Shown here one piece after another: positions 1 through 5,371 of a stretch of DNA of 7,109 nucleotides. A program made the translations under genes and the position numbers. How positions within the stretch are numbered: position 1 is the first letter of the stretch; each line of letters begins with the position of its first letter. Origin of the DNA: Rhodospirillaceae bacterium (GTDB lineage: Bacteria > Pseudomonadota > Alphaproteobacteria > MPNO01 > UBA2964); contig JABJKO010000204.1 in assembly GCA_018660305.1 (NCBI GenBank), positions 1 to 7,109 on the forward strand. Reading direction: 5' to 3'. Below the pieces are notes generated by a model, which ran no database searches, was not told the origin of the DNA, and saw only the letters and a program-made list of their open reading frames with translations.

Positions 1-353
1 TCATGGCGAGCCCGCCCGGCAAAAAACTGCAATCCATGTCGCTGCTGTCCGGCGGCGAACAGGCGTTGACCGCACTGGCGCTGCTGTTTGGTGTGTTCCT
101 GACCAATCCCGCGCCGATCTGTGTCCTCGATGAGGTCGATGCGCCACTGGATGACGCCAATGTTGAGCGTTTCTGCCAACTGATTTCGGAAATCGCCGAA
201 AAAACCGGCACGCGATTCCTGGTTGTCACCCATCACCGATTGACCATGGCGCGGGTGGACCGGCTGTTTGGCGTCACCATGAGCGAGCGCGGCGTATCGC
301 AACTGGTCTCGGTAGATTTGCAGGCCGCGGAAGACCTACGGGAATCTGCCTGA
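1..353 (+). CDS. smc: Chromosome segregation protein SMC, C-terminal fragment (5' end outside window)
   Basis: This is the C-terminal half of the ABC-type ATPase head of an SMC protein, which with kleisin partners compacts and segregates the chromosome. The reading frame is open from the left edge, so the ATG at position 3 is probably internal. Counting from that codon, the ABC signature LSGGEQ lies at residues 15-20. The Walker B motif and D-loop ([15 protein letters not shown]) lie at 39-53, and an H-loop-like VTHHR at 75-79. The ending ([25 protein letters not shown]) is typical of alphaproteobacterial SMC. The N-terminal Walker A, coiled-coil arms and hinge are off the window. The gene ends 152 bases before atpI, and smc-atpI adjacency fits alphaproteobacterial genomes. 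A RecN-like or other SMC-family ATPase is much less likely given the Walker B and tail sequence. Confidence 0.93.
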   Translation, partial: MASPPGKKLQSMSLLSGGEQALTALALLFGVFLTNPAPICVLDEVDAPLDDANVERFCQLISEIAEKTGTRFLVVTHHRLTMARVDRLFGVTMSERGVSQLVSVDLQAAEDLRESA

Positions 354-370
354 CGGGCCGCGGGATACAA

Positions 371-446
371 ACGTTTTTTAATTTGTTTACAATGGGTTAA
401 GGGGTTTTTATTGAACCTTGACAGGGTCTGGGGCAGCCCCTATCTT
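371..446 (+). promoter_or_regulatory. Sigma70-type promoter of the F0 ATP synthase operon
   Basis: A perfect -35 TTGACA at 418-423 is followed by exactly 17 bases and a -10 TATCTT at 441-446, giving a predicted transcription start near 453 and a leader of about 50 bases before atpI. The stretch 371-415 just upstream of the -35 is rich in A/T and T-runs, resembling an UP element. The region between the -10 and the start (447-452, GCCCCC) is GC-rich; in E. coli such discriminators are linked to stringent control, so growth-rate regulation is possible but inferred. The spacer itself contains the dyad GGGGC-A-GCCCC at 430-440. No clear rho-independent terminator for smc is visible in this gap; only a weak ACAAA/TTTGT pair surrounds the T-run at 374-379. 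Confidence 0.75.
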
Positions 447-480
447 GCCCCCGCTTTCCGGTGCAGGATCCAGGCTGTAT

Positions 481-509
481 AGGAGCCGAGCTTGCGTGAC
501 TGGCAATGA
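481..509 (+). promoter_or_regulatory. Shine-Dalgarno sequence with 5-codon TTG mini-ORF overlapping the atpI start
   Basis: AGGAG at 481-485 is a good Shine-Dalgarno match but lies 20 bases before the atpI ATG, too far to serve it directly. It is six bases upstream of a TTG (492-494) that opens the mini-ORF TTG CGT GAC TGG CAA TGA (M-R-D-W-Q). Its stop codon at 507-509 overlaps the atpI start as ATGA (506-509). This arrangement would let ribosomes end the mini-ORF and restart on atpI. No other strong Shine-Dalgarno sits close to the atpI ATG. TTG is also the start codon of atpB in the same operon. This is a pattern read from sequence; translation of the mini-ORF is inferred. Confidence 0.35.
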
Positions 510-883
510 CCGAGGATAAGAAACCCGCCGATTTGCGGGATCTGGACGCCCGGTTACAACAGGCACGCCAAGCCGCCCACAAGGAGGCCGACAAAGGGTC
601 ACCCGGAAGCAACAGCCGCAGCGGACTGGGGTTCGCCATGCGGCTGGGTGTCGAAATGGTCTCGGCGCTGGTTATCGGGGTGGCTATCGGGTACTTTCTC
701 GATCTCTGGCTCGGAACAAAACCGTGGTTGATGCTCTTGTTTTTCTTTCTGGGCTCAGCGGCGGGATTTATGGGGGTTTATCGTGCCGCGGCCGGTCTTG
801 GTCAGACCGTCGGTTACCGACAGGATAAGCGCAAAACGCAAAGCGACGACAAGGACAGTACCGGTTCTGATCCGTCGCCCTAG
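506..883 (+). CDS. atpI: F0F1 ATP synthase assembly protein AtpI
   Basis: A 125-residue small membrane protein at the head of the F0 operon. AtpI is not part of the finished enzyme; in several bacteria it helps assemble the c-ring or is linked to Mg/Ca handling. The hydrophilic, charged N-terminus (about 1-45, including [10 protein letters not shown] at 13-22) is typical of alphaproteobacterial AtpI and supports the ATG at 506. Two hydrophobic helices follow at about 47-68 and 74-95, with the family pattern [17 protein letters not shown] across the first helix end and loop. The C-terminal tail (105-125) is polar and rich in Asp, Lys and Ser. An in-frame stop at 497-499 rules out any longer start. 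The gene is 17 bases upstream of atpB and presumably co-transcribed from the promoter at 418-446. Confidence 0.88.
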   Translation: MTEDKKPADLRDLDARLQQARQAAHKEADKGSPGSNSRSGLGFAMRLGVEMVSALVIGVAIGYFLDLWLGTKPWLMLLFFFLGSAAGFMGVYRAAAGLGQTVGYRQDKRKTQSDDKDSTGSDPSP

Positions 884-900
884 TTGGTAGAGAGGGACAA

Positions 901-1638
901 TTGGCAGCGGAAGGTCACGGCCCGCTCGCGCAGTTCGAAATCAAGACGCTGGTACCGCTTCAGATGGGCGGCTCGGACGTTTCTTTTACGAATTCCGCAT
1001 TTTTTATGTCGCTTGCCGTCATTCTGATCGCCAGTTTCCTGGTGTTCGGCATGAGGAAGCGCGCGCTGGTGCCGGGTCGCTGGCAATCCATGGCCGAACT
1101 CTCCTACGAGTTCGTCGCCAATTTGCTGCGCGACACGGTCGGCAACGAGGGACGAAAGTACTTTCCCTTTGTCTTCACGCTTTTCATGTTCATCCTGTTC
1201 GGCAACATGCTGGGGATGATCCCCTACAGCTTTACCTTCACAAGCCACATCATCGTGACCTTCGCCATGGCCGCCGCGGTGTTTATCGGGGTGACGGTTC
1301 TGGGCTTCGTGAAGCACGGGTTTCATTTCTTCAGCTTCTTCGTGCCGCCCGGCGTTTCCGTCGTGCTGTGGCCCCTGATGATCCCCATCGAAATTATCTC
1401 TTATCTCTCCCGCCCCATTAGCCTGGCGGTTCGGCTGTTTGCCAATTTAACGGCCGGCCACACCATGCTGAAGGTATTCGCGGGTTTCGTCGTCAGTCTG
1501 GGAATCGTGGGCGGCATTCTGCCTCTGGCCTTTGTGGTGGCGCTGACCGGCCTCGAGCTGCTGATCGCCTTCCTGCAGGCCTATGTCTTCACGATTTTGA
1601 CCTGTTTCTACATCAACGACGCCCTGCATCTTCACTAG
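901..1638 (+). CDS. atpB: F0F1 ATP synthase subunit a
   Basis: Subunit a (245 residues) forms the two proton half-channels against the c-ring in the inner membrane. The essential arginine is R178 in the conserved block [14 protein letters not shown] (174-187). The last helix carries E219 and Q226 in [18 protein letters not shown], matching the family's channel residues. Hydrophobic segments appear at about 32-50, 88-106, 115-138, 143-165, 190-215 and 217-237. The start is TTG at 901, chosen because the following [17 protein letters not shown] matches the conserved alphaproteobacterial N-terminus and because GAGGG at 892-896 is placed close upstream; the next Met codon (residue 22) would remove that conserved block. 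It is preceded by atpI and followed 39 bases later by atpE. Length is normal for the family. Confidence 0.96.
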   Translation: MAAEGHGPLAQFEIKTLVPLQMGGSDVSFTNSAFFMSLAVILIASFLVFGMRKRALVPGRWQSMAELSYEFVANLLRDTVGNEGRKYFPFVFTLFMFILFGNMLGMIPYSFTFTSHIIVTFAMAAAVFIGVTVLGFVKHGFHFFSFFVPPGVSVVLWPLMIPIEIISYLSRPISLAVRLFANLTAGHTMLKVFAGFVVSLGIVGGILPLAFVVALTGLELLIAFLQAYVFTILTCFYINDALHLH

Positions 1639-1663
1639 GGCACCGAAGTTAAGCCAAAGAAAG

Positions 1664-1669
1664 AAAGGA
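1664..1669 (+). promoter_or_regulatory. Strong ribosome binding site of atpE
   Basis: AAAGGA at 1664-1669 lies eight bases before the atpE ATG, in an A-rich, apparently unstructured stretch (1652-1677). Subunit c is needed in many copies per enzyme, and a strong, open initiation site in front of atpE is a known way to raise its translation over its operon neighbours. The site and spacing are seen; the effect on stoichiometry is inferred. Confidence 0.55.
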
Positions 1670-1677
1670 TATCTCTT

Positions 1678-1905
1678 ATGGAAGCTGCTGCAGCAAAACT
1701 TATCGGCGCGGGCCTTGCCGCGATCGGCGTTATCGGCGCCGGCATCGGTATCGGCAACATTTTTGCCGCGTTCATTTCATCGGTCGCGCGCAATCCGGCG
1801 GCTGCCAGCAATGTGACCGCCATGACCTGGATCGGCTTTGCGCTGGTCGAGGCCATCGCGCTCTACGCCCTGGTCGTCGCGCTTCTCTTGCTCTTCGTCT
1901 TCTGA
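1678..1905 (+). CDS. atpE: F0F1 ATP synthase subunit c (proteolipid)
   Basis: A 75-residue hairpin of two membrane helices that oligomerises into the rotating c-ring. Helix 1 (about 8-33) has the glycine-rich packing motif GVIGAGIGIGN (17-27). The polar loop is ARNP at 37-40, where many species have RQP. Helix 2 (about 48-75) carries the ion-binding carboxylate E58 in GFALVEAIALYALV. The residue after E58 is Ala rather than the Ser/Thr seen in sodium-binding rings, so proton coupling is expected. Length and sequence are standard for Alphaproteobacteria. It sits between atpB (39-base gap) and atpF' (42-base gap). Confidence 0.97.
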   Translation: MEAAAAKLIGAGLAAIGVIGAGIGIGNIFAAFISSVARNPAAASNVTAMTWIGFALVEAIALYALVVALLLLFVF

Positions 1906-1947
1906 CGTTATTCCGAGCAGAACCCCTAACCGGGACGACGGAGAACC

Positions 1948-2439
1948 ATGCCGCAACTTGACGCAAGCACCTTTGTGCCGCAGCTCATCTGGCTGACGAT
2001 TACCTTTATTGCCCTCTATTTCATTATGGCGAAGGTGGTGATCCCGAAAATTGCCGATGTGCTGCAGGACCGCCAGGAACGGATCGATGATGATCTGGAG
2101 AAGGCCGAAAAGCTTCGCAATGACGCGGCGGAGGTTCTTGAAGCGTATGAGAAGACCATCGCCGACGGTCGCGCGCAGGCCCAGACCATATTGCGGGACG
2201 CGTCCGAGCGCATGGATGCCGAAGCCAATGAGCGGCAAACGGCGCTGGCCGCAAAGCTGTCGCAGCAGACAAGTGAAGCGGAAGCCCGGATCGACGCCGC
2301 GCGAGACGAGGCCCTGGGCAATATTCTGTCGGTTTCCGCCGATGCCGCGCAGGCGGCCGCCTTGCGGCTGAGCGGCTCCGACGTCTCCGAGGCCGAAGCG
2401 GAAGCGGCGGTAAAATCCGTCCTGTCGGAGAGCCGCTGA
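1948..2439 (+). CDS. atpF': F0F1 ATP synthase subunit b' (peripheral stalk)
   Basis: One of two related b-type subunits (163 residues) that pair as a heterodimer to form the peripheral stalk holding F1 still against the c-ring. A short N-terminus (PQLDASTFVPQLIW) leads into one membrane helix at about 11-29. A long charged, Ala/Glu/Arg-rich segment at about 35-125 is consistent with the stalk coiled coil. FVPQLIWL near the N-terminus is typical of the b' type and separates it from the following gene. GGAGA at 1940-1944 sets the ATG at 1948. The stop and the atpF start share one base (TGATG at 2437-2441), indicating translational coupling. The gene is sometimes labelled atpG or atpF2; that label is a naming matter only. 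Confidence 0.93.
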   Translation: MPQLDASTFVPQLIWLTITFIALYFIMAKVVIPKIADVLQDRQERIDDDLEKAEKLRNDAAEVLEAYEKTIADGRAQAQTILRDASERMDAEANERQTALAAKLSQQTSEAEARIDAARDEALGNILSVSADAAQAAALRLSGSDVSEAEAEAAVKSVLSESR

Positions 2440-2927
2440 TGGGTGCCGTGCAAACGCCTGAATTCTGGGTCGCCATTGGCTTTATCATCCTTGTGCTCGT
2501 GATCGCCAAGCCGTCCTATCGGGCGGCGGTTGGCAGTCTCGACACACGGGCCCAACGCATTCGCACCAGCCTCGACGAGGCAGCTCATCTGCGCGAAGAG
2601 GCCCAGCACCTGCTTGCGGAATATCAGCGCAAGCAGCGGGACGCGGCCAAGGAAATCGACGAGTTGCTGGCGAGCGCCCGGGCCGAGGCGGAACGGGCCA
2701 GTGCAAATGCCAAGACCGCTCTCGAAGAGGCGGTCAAACGGCGCGAACAGCTGGCGGTCGATAAGATAGCCCAGGCCGAAGCCGACGCGCTGCAGGCGGT
2801 ACGCAATACGGCGGTCGATGTGGCCATTGCCGCCACCCGCAATCTGCTTGCCAGCAAGCGCGAGTCAGCCGGCATCACCGGTCTGATCGACAAGGCCATT
2901 GCCGAATTGCCGCAAAAGCTGCACTAA
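2439..2927 (+). CDS. atpF: F0F1 ATP synthase subunit b (peripheral stalk)
   Basis: The second b-type stalk subunit (162 residues), expected to pair with b' and reach up to the delta subunit of F1. TPEFWVAIGFIILVLVIAKP contains the single membrane helix at about 8-24. It is followed by a long Ala/Glu/Arg-rich helical segment at about 33-140, and the C-terminus (AITGLIDKAIAELPQKLH-type ending) is typical of alphaproteobacterial b subunits. GGAG at 2427-2430 lies eight bases before the ATG, inside the end of atpF'. Overlap with atpF' is one base. This is the last F0 gene; no F1 gene (atpH, A, G, D, C) follows, which is normal for Alphaproteobacteria, where F1 has its own operon. The next gene is convergent and only five bases away. 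Confidence 0.94.
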   Translation: MGAVQTPEFWVAIGFIILVLVIAKPSYRAAVGSLDTRAQRIRTSLDEAAHLREEAQHLLAEYQRKQRDAAKEIDELLASARAEAERASANAKTALEEAVKRREQLAVDKIAQAEADALQAVRNTAVDVAIAATRNLLASKRESAGITGLIDKAIAELPQKLH

Positions 2928-2932
2928 GCTCG

Positions 2933-3811
2933 TCATTCACCCACATAGCGGAATTTAAACGAGTCGGCAGCGCTTTCGATGCGTCCGCCGGTGGGGGCCG
3001 GAAAGTGCGCCGGATAAATCAGCACATCGGTATCCGCATAGTTTTCCAGAAACGCCCGTCTTGTCGCCCGCGCCCCCGCCTGATCGGTACAGAAATTGGT
3101 GCTCCAGTCGGGAAACTGACACTGGATCATGTGATGCATCATATCGCCGCACAGAACCGCCTCGCCGTCCCCGGACTTCAAATGCAGCCCGACAGCACCC
3201 GGTGAATGCCCCGGCAAAGGGTCGAGCCAAACGCCGTCCTCGATACCGTGATCGGTCTCCACCAGGATGGCACGGTTCGCTTCGACGATGGGCAGCACAC
3301 TGTCATCAAAGTAATTGCCTGTCCGTGGCAGCCCGGTCTCGGCGGCGAGATTTTTCCAATGCTCATACTCCTCGCGCGCGAAAATGTAGCGGGCATTAGG
3401 AAACGTCGGCACCCACCGACCGTTTTCCAGCTTGGTATTCCAGCCCACATGATCCACATGCATGTGCGTGCACAGAACAAAATCAATGTCCTCCGGCGTG
3501 GCTCCGGCGGCAGCCAGGGTGTCGAGCCAGGGCAACTTCTTCTGATGAAATTGCGGCCGCGCACGCTGCTTGTCATTGCCGCCGCAGGCATCCACCAGGA
3601 TCGTGTGGCGGGGTGTTTTTATGAGAAAACTCTGGATCGTAAGGGCCAGAATTTCCCCTTCGGGAACAAAATGGCGCGGGACCAGCCAGTCCAGATGGGG
3701 TTCCACCGCCTGCAAATCCCAGTCCGGGAAAACCTCGCGCGCAAGCGAATGCGGAACGTCCGTTTCGACCACCCTCGTTAGTGAAAGCTCACCAAGTGAC
3801 AGATCGCTCAT
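2933..3811 (-). CDS. MBL-fold metallo-hydrolase
   Basis: A 292-residue metallo-beta-lactamase-fold enzyme with a complete set of metal ligands. These are H116, H118, D120 and H121 in THMHVDHVGWN; H202 in GHSPGAVGLH; D223 in CGDMMHH; and H269 in YPAHFPAP. The set predicts a dinuclear, probably zinc, site for a hydrolytic reaction. The arrangement resembles the glyoxalase II/AHL-lactonase/methyl-parathion-hydrolase-like branch, and the block WNTKLENGRWVPTFPNARYIF (124-144) recurs in a widespread uncharacterised subgroup. The substrate is therefore not assignable; lactones, thioesters or organophosphate-like esters are possible. No signal peptide or membrane helix is seen, so it is likely cytoplasmic. 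The ATG at 3811 has a purine-rich GGGGGG (3815-3820) just upstream. It converges on atpF with five bases between the stop codons. Confidence 0.9.
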   Translation of the reverse strand: MSDLSLGELSLTRVVETDVPHSLAREVFPDWDLQAVEPHLDWLVPRHFVPEGEILALTIQSFLIKTPRHTILVDACGGNDKQRARPQFHQKKLPWLDTLAAAGATPEDIDFVLCTHMHVDHVGWNTKLENGRWVPTFPNARYIFAREEYEHWKNLAAETGLPRTGNYFDDSVLPIVEANRAILVETDHGIEDGVWLDPLPGHSPGAVGLHLKSGDGEAVLCGDMMHHMIQCQFPDWSTNFCTDQAGARATRRAFLENYADTDVLIYPAHFPAPTGGRIESAADSFKFRYVGE

Positions 3812-3847
3812 AATCCCCCCTGAGTTCCTATTCCGGCGTAGCGGCAG

Positions 3848-3862
3848 GCTTGTTTATCAAGC
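3848..3862. repeat. Perfect inverted repeat upstream of the MBL hydrolase gene
   Basis: GCTTG-TTTAT-CAAGC is a 5-base perfect dyad with a 5-base AT-rich centre, lying 37-51 bases upstream of the hydrolase start. Its position between gene and likely promoter region suits an operator or a leader hairpin, but no regulator gene is adjacent and no convincing -35/-10 pair could be set around it. It may be chance. Confidence 0.3.
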
Positions 3863-3923
3863 AAACACTACACGAATTTTGGGGAGGAATATCCAGAACA
3901 AACGTTGCTCGAGTGCTGGATGA

Positions 3924-4205
3924 TTATGTGCTCCACTCGGTGTGAAGATCACCGCCCGCCGCGAGATAATCGAGCATGTCGCGAAACGCGTCGCGATCCC
4001 GGTTGGGGACGCTCGTGATCGACAGGCCGGCGAAGGCCGAAAGCGCATCAATGTTTTTGAGAAGCTTTGGCGAGCCCCGGCGCGCGCCTTGGGGTTCGGA
4101 AAACGCCTTGGAAAACAGCCATTCAAGGGGATGCCGAAAACGCCAATCGGGTTCGGAAACCCAAATGTTGTCCTCTCGCCAAACCAGTAAAGTGGATGAC
4201 ATCAT
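3924..4205 (-). CDS. Hypothetical protein, 93 residues, Trp-rich N-terminus
   Basis: I do not recognise this protein. It would be a soluble, 93-residue polypeptide without signal peptide or membrane helix. Five tryptophans (W9, W15, W21, W29, W91), four in the first 29 residues, give a compact aromatic N-terminal half (TLLVWREDNIWVSEPDW). The second half (48-88) is mixed polar/hydrophobic and looks helical (RDAFRDMLDYLAAG). The composition is protein-like rather than the Arg/Ala/Pro-rich makeup of antisense shadows, and no competing gene covers the region. Two adjacent ATGs (4205 and 4202) could start it. The Shine-Dalgarno is weak (AGAGA region just upstream), which lowers confidence. It lies 112 bases upstream of the MBL hydrolase on the same strand. 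An inverted repeat CGAGTG/CACTCG (3910-3915 and 3934-3939) spans its stop codon. Confidence 0.6.
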   Translation of the reverse strand: MMSSTLLVWREDNIWVSEPDWRFRHPLEWLFSKAFSEPQGARRGSPKLLKNIDALSAFAGLSITSVPNRDRDAFRDMLDYLAAGGDLHTEWST

Positions 4206-4423
4206 AATCTCTATTCAACAAGCCAGTCACCGGGCCCAAATCCCTGGATCAAGCATGAAGGAACGTCGTTAGAGGGCCGTTAAATCGCGGCGGAACTAAA
4301 GGGGTAAGACAGGCGCGGGCCTTAAGGCTGGCCCGGGAAAAGGACGATTCTCCCACCCATCCAAAAGGATTAATTATTAACCCCGCCGGCGGCCCCCGCC
4401 CCGGTTCCTCGGGGATACGAATT
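4206..4423. other. Gene-free 218-base stretch with short dyads
   Basis: No credible gene, tRNA or mobile-element end is seen here. It holds the upstream region of the 93-codon gene and the downstream region of the EamA transporter gene, both on the minus strand. Dyads visible are GCCTTAAGGC (4319-4328), nested inside CGGGCC/GGCCCG (4316-4321 and 4330-4335); ATCC-AAAA-GGAT (4359-4370); TTAAT-T-ATTAA (4370-4380); and CCGCCGGCGG (4383-4392). None has the hairpin plus T-run of a clear terminator. Confidence 0.5.
4399..4414 (-). terminator. Possible weak terminator hairpin after the gcv operon
   Basis: On the minus strand, starting about ten bases after the transporter stop, CCCCG-AGGAAC-CGGGG can form a 5-base GC stem. 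It is followed by another GC-rich dyad (4383-4392) and then an A/T-rich stretch (TTAATAATTAATCC) instead of a proper U-run. It could slow or stop transcription, but it is not a classic rho-independent site. Confidence 0.25.
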
Positions 4424-5371
4424 TTAGCGGCGCTGGCGAAGCGTCCGTCTCAGGGCCAGAAAACCATCCCGCCCGACCAGCACGAGAAACAGCGCGGCGA
4501 GAACAAGAAGAAGAGCCACGCCCTCCCGCCAGCCGATCAGTTCGCCTAGCAACAGAGCGCTGGAAAAAACCCCGACAATGGGGATCGACAGGGTGCTGAT
4601 GGATGCGATGGACGCCGGCAGAAGGTGAAGAATACGAAACCAGAGCCACTGGCCGAAGGCCACCGCAATGGCCGAGGTATAGAGTAGCGCAATCCAGCCC
4701 TGCGGACTGAGGTTGCCGAAATCCGGGGCGCTATCGATCACCAGTGCGCCGATAACCACAGGCACGGCACCAATGGCGAGCTGCCAGGCCGCGAACTCAG
4801 CGGAATTCAGCGACCAGGTGCGGCGTTTCATCATAACGGTGGCGACCGCCCAGACCAGCGCCGCACCGACAAACAACAAACTGCCCAGGGGAGCAGCCCC
4901 CAGCGACAGGGCATCCGGCCCGATCAACAACCCCAAGGCCGCCAACCCGAAAATCAGAGCCCACAGCCGTGACGGCGACAGGCTTTCGCGAAAAACCAGG
5001 GCGCCAATGAGGACAGACCACAGAGGAAAGGTAAAGGTCAGGATGACGCCGCGCCCAGCCTCGACCATGGTGAGACCGAATGCTGTAAACAGATGAAAAC
5101 AGGCGACGTTGAGCAGCGCGACCACGATGAGAGGCAGGATTTCATCCCGGGGTACCCGCAACCGGGCGCCTTTAGCGAGGGCCAGGGCAAATAAGGTGGC
5201 GGCCCCCGCCGTCAAACAGATTGCCCGAAACGTCCAGGGCGATATCTCTAGGACGGCGACGCGGATTGCCGGCCAATTCAGGCCCCAGATGAGAGCCAGA
5301 AACACGACAAGCAGGATGCTCGAAACCGGCAGGAAGGTGTGACCGGATTTCTCCGGGTCAGGATCGTTCAT
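4424..5371 (-). CDS. DMT superfamily transporter, EamA family
   Basis: A 315-residue inner-membrane protein with about ten hydrophobic helices arranged as two EamA repeats (about 19-151 and 163-298). The internal duplication shows in the matching helix pairs LIGALVFRESLSPSRLWALI (121-140) and SALLLGELIGWREGVALLLV (271-290). Family members export or exchange amino acids and other small metabolites; the substrate here is unknown. Its ATG at 5371 overlaps the gcvPB stop as ATGA (5368-5371), and no good Shine-Dalgarno precedes it, so translation probably depends on ribosomes leaving gcvPB. A longer GTG start at 5419 is possible but would lie inside gcvPB without a ribosome site. The Arg-rich C-terminus (RRTLRQRR) is expected on the cytoplasmic side. 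Being last in a glycine-cleavage operon suggests a link to glycine, serine or one-carbon metabolism (inference). Confidence 0.9.
   Translation of the reverse strand: MNDPDPEKSGHTFLPVSSILLVVFLALIWGLNWPAIRVAVLEISPWTFRAICLTAGAATLFALALAKGARLRVPRDEILPLIVVALLNVACFHLFTAFGLTMVEAGRGVILTFTFPLWSVLIGALVFRESLSPSRLWALIFGLAALGLLIGPDALSLGAAPLGSLLFVGAALVWAVATVMMKRRTWSLNSAEFAAWQLAIGAVPVVIGALVIDSAPDFGNLSPQGWIALLYTSAIAVAFGQWLWFRILHLLPASIASISTLSIPIVGVFSSALLLGELIGWREGVALLLVLAALFLVLVGRDGFLALRRTLRQRR

Noticed and set aside
367..386. ACAAA/TTTGT pair around a T-run as a terminator for smc
   Set aside because: The 5-base stem is almost all A/T and the T-run lies in the loop rather than after the stem, so it does not fit a rho-independent terminator.
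880..1326. A 148-codon minus-strand open frame opposite atpB
   Set aside because: It is antisense to atpB, has a His/Glu/Lys-rich composition that mirrors hydrophobic codons, and matches no recognisable motif.
2016..2609. A 197-codon minus-strand open frame opposite atpF' and atpF
   Set aside because: It lies wholly antisense to two clearly identified genes and is rich in Ser, Ala and Arg, as expected from the reverse of Ala/Glu/Arg-rich coiled-coil codons.
3206..3781. A 191-codon plus-strand open frame opposite the MBL hydrolase
   Set aside because: The hydrolase frame on the other strand has a full set of metal-binding motifs, so this frame is its shadow.
3910..3939. Inverted repeat CGAGTG/CACTCG across the stop codon of the 93-codon gene as a terminator
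   Set aside because: The 18-base loop and the lack of a following T-run make this a poor terminator.
3942..4190. Plus-strand open frames opposite the 93-codon gene
   Set aside because: Their Arg/Lys/Gly-rich composition looks like a shadow, no ribosome binding site was seen, and the minus-strand reading is more protein-like.
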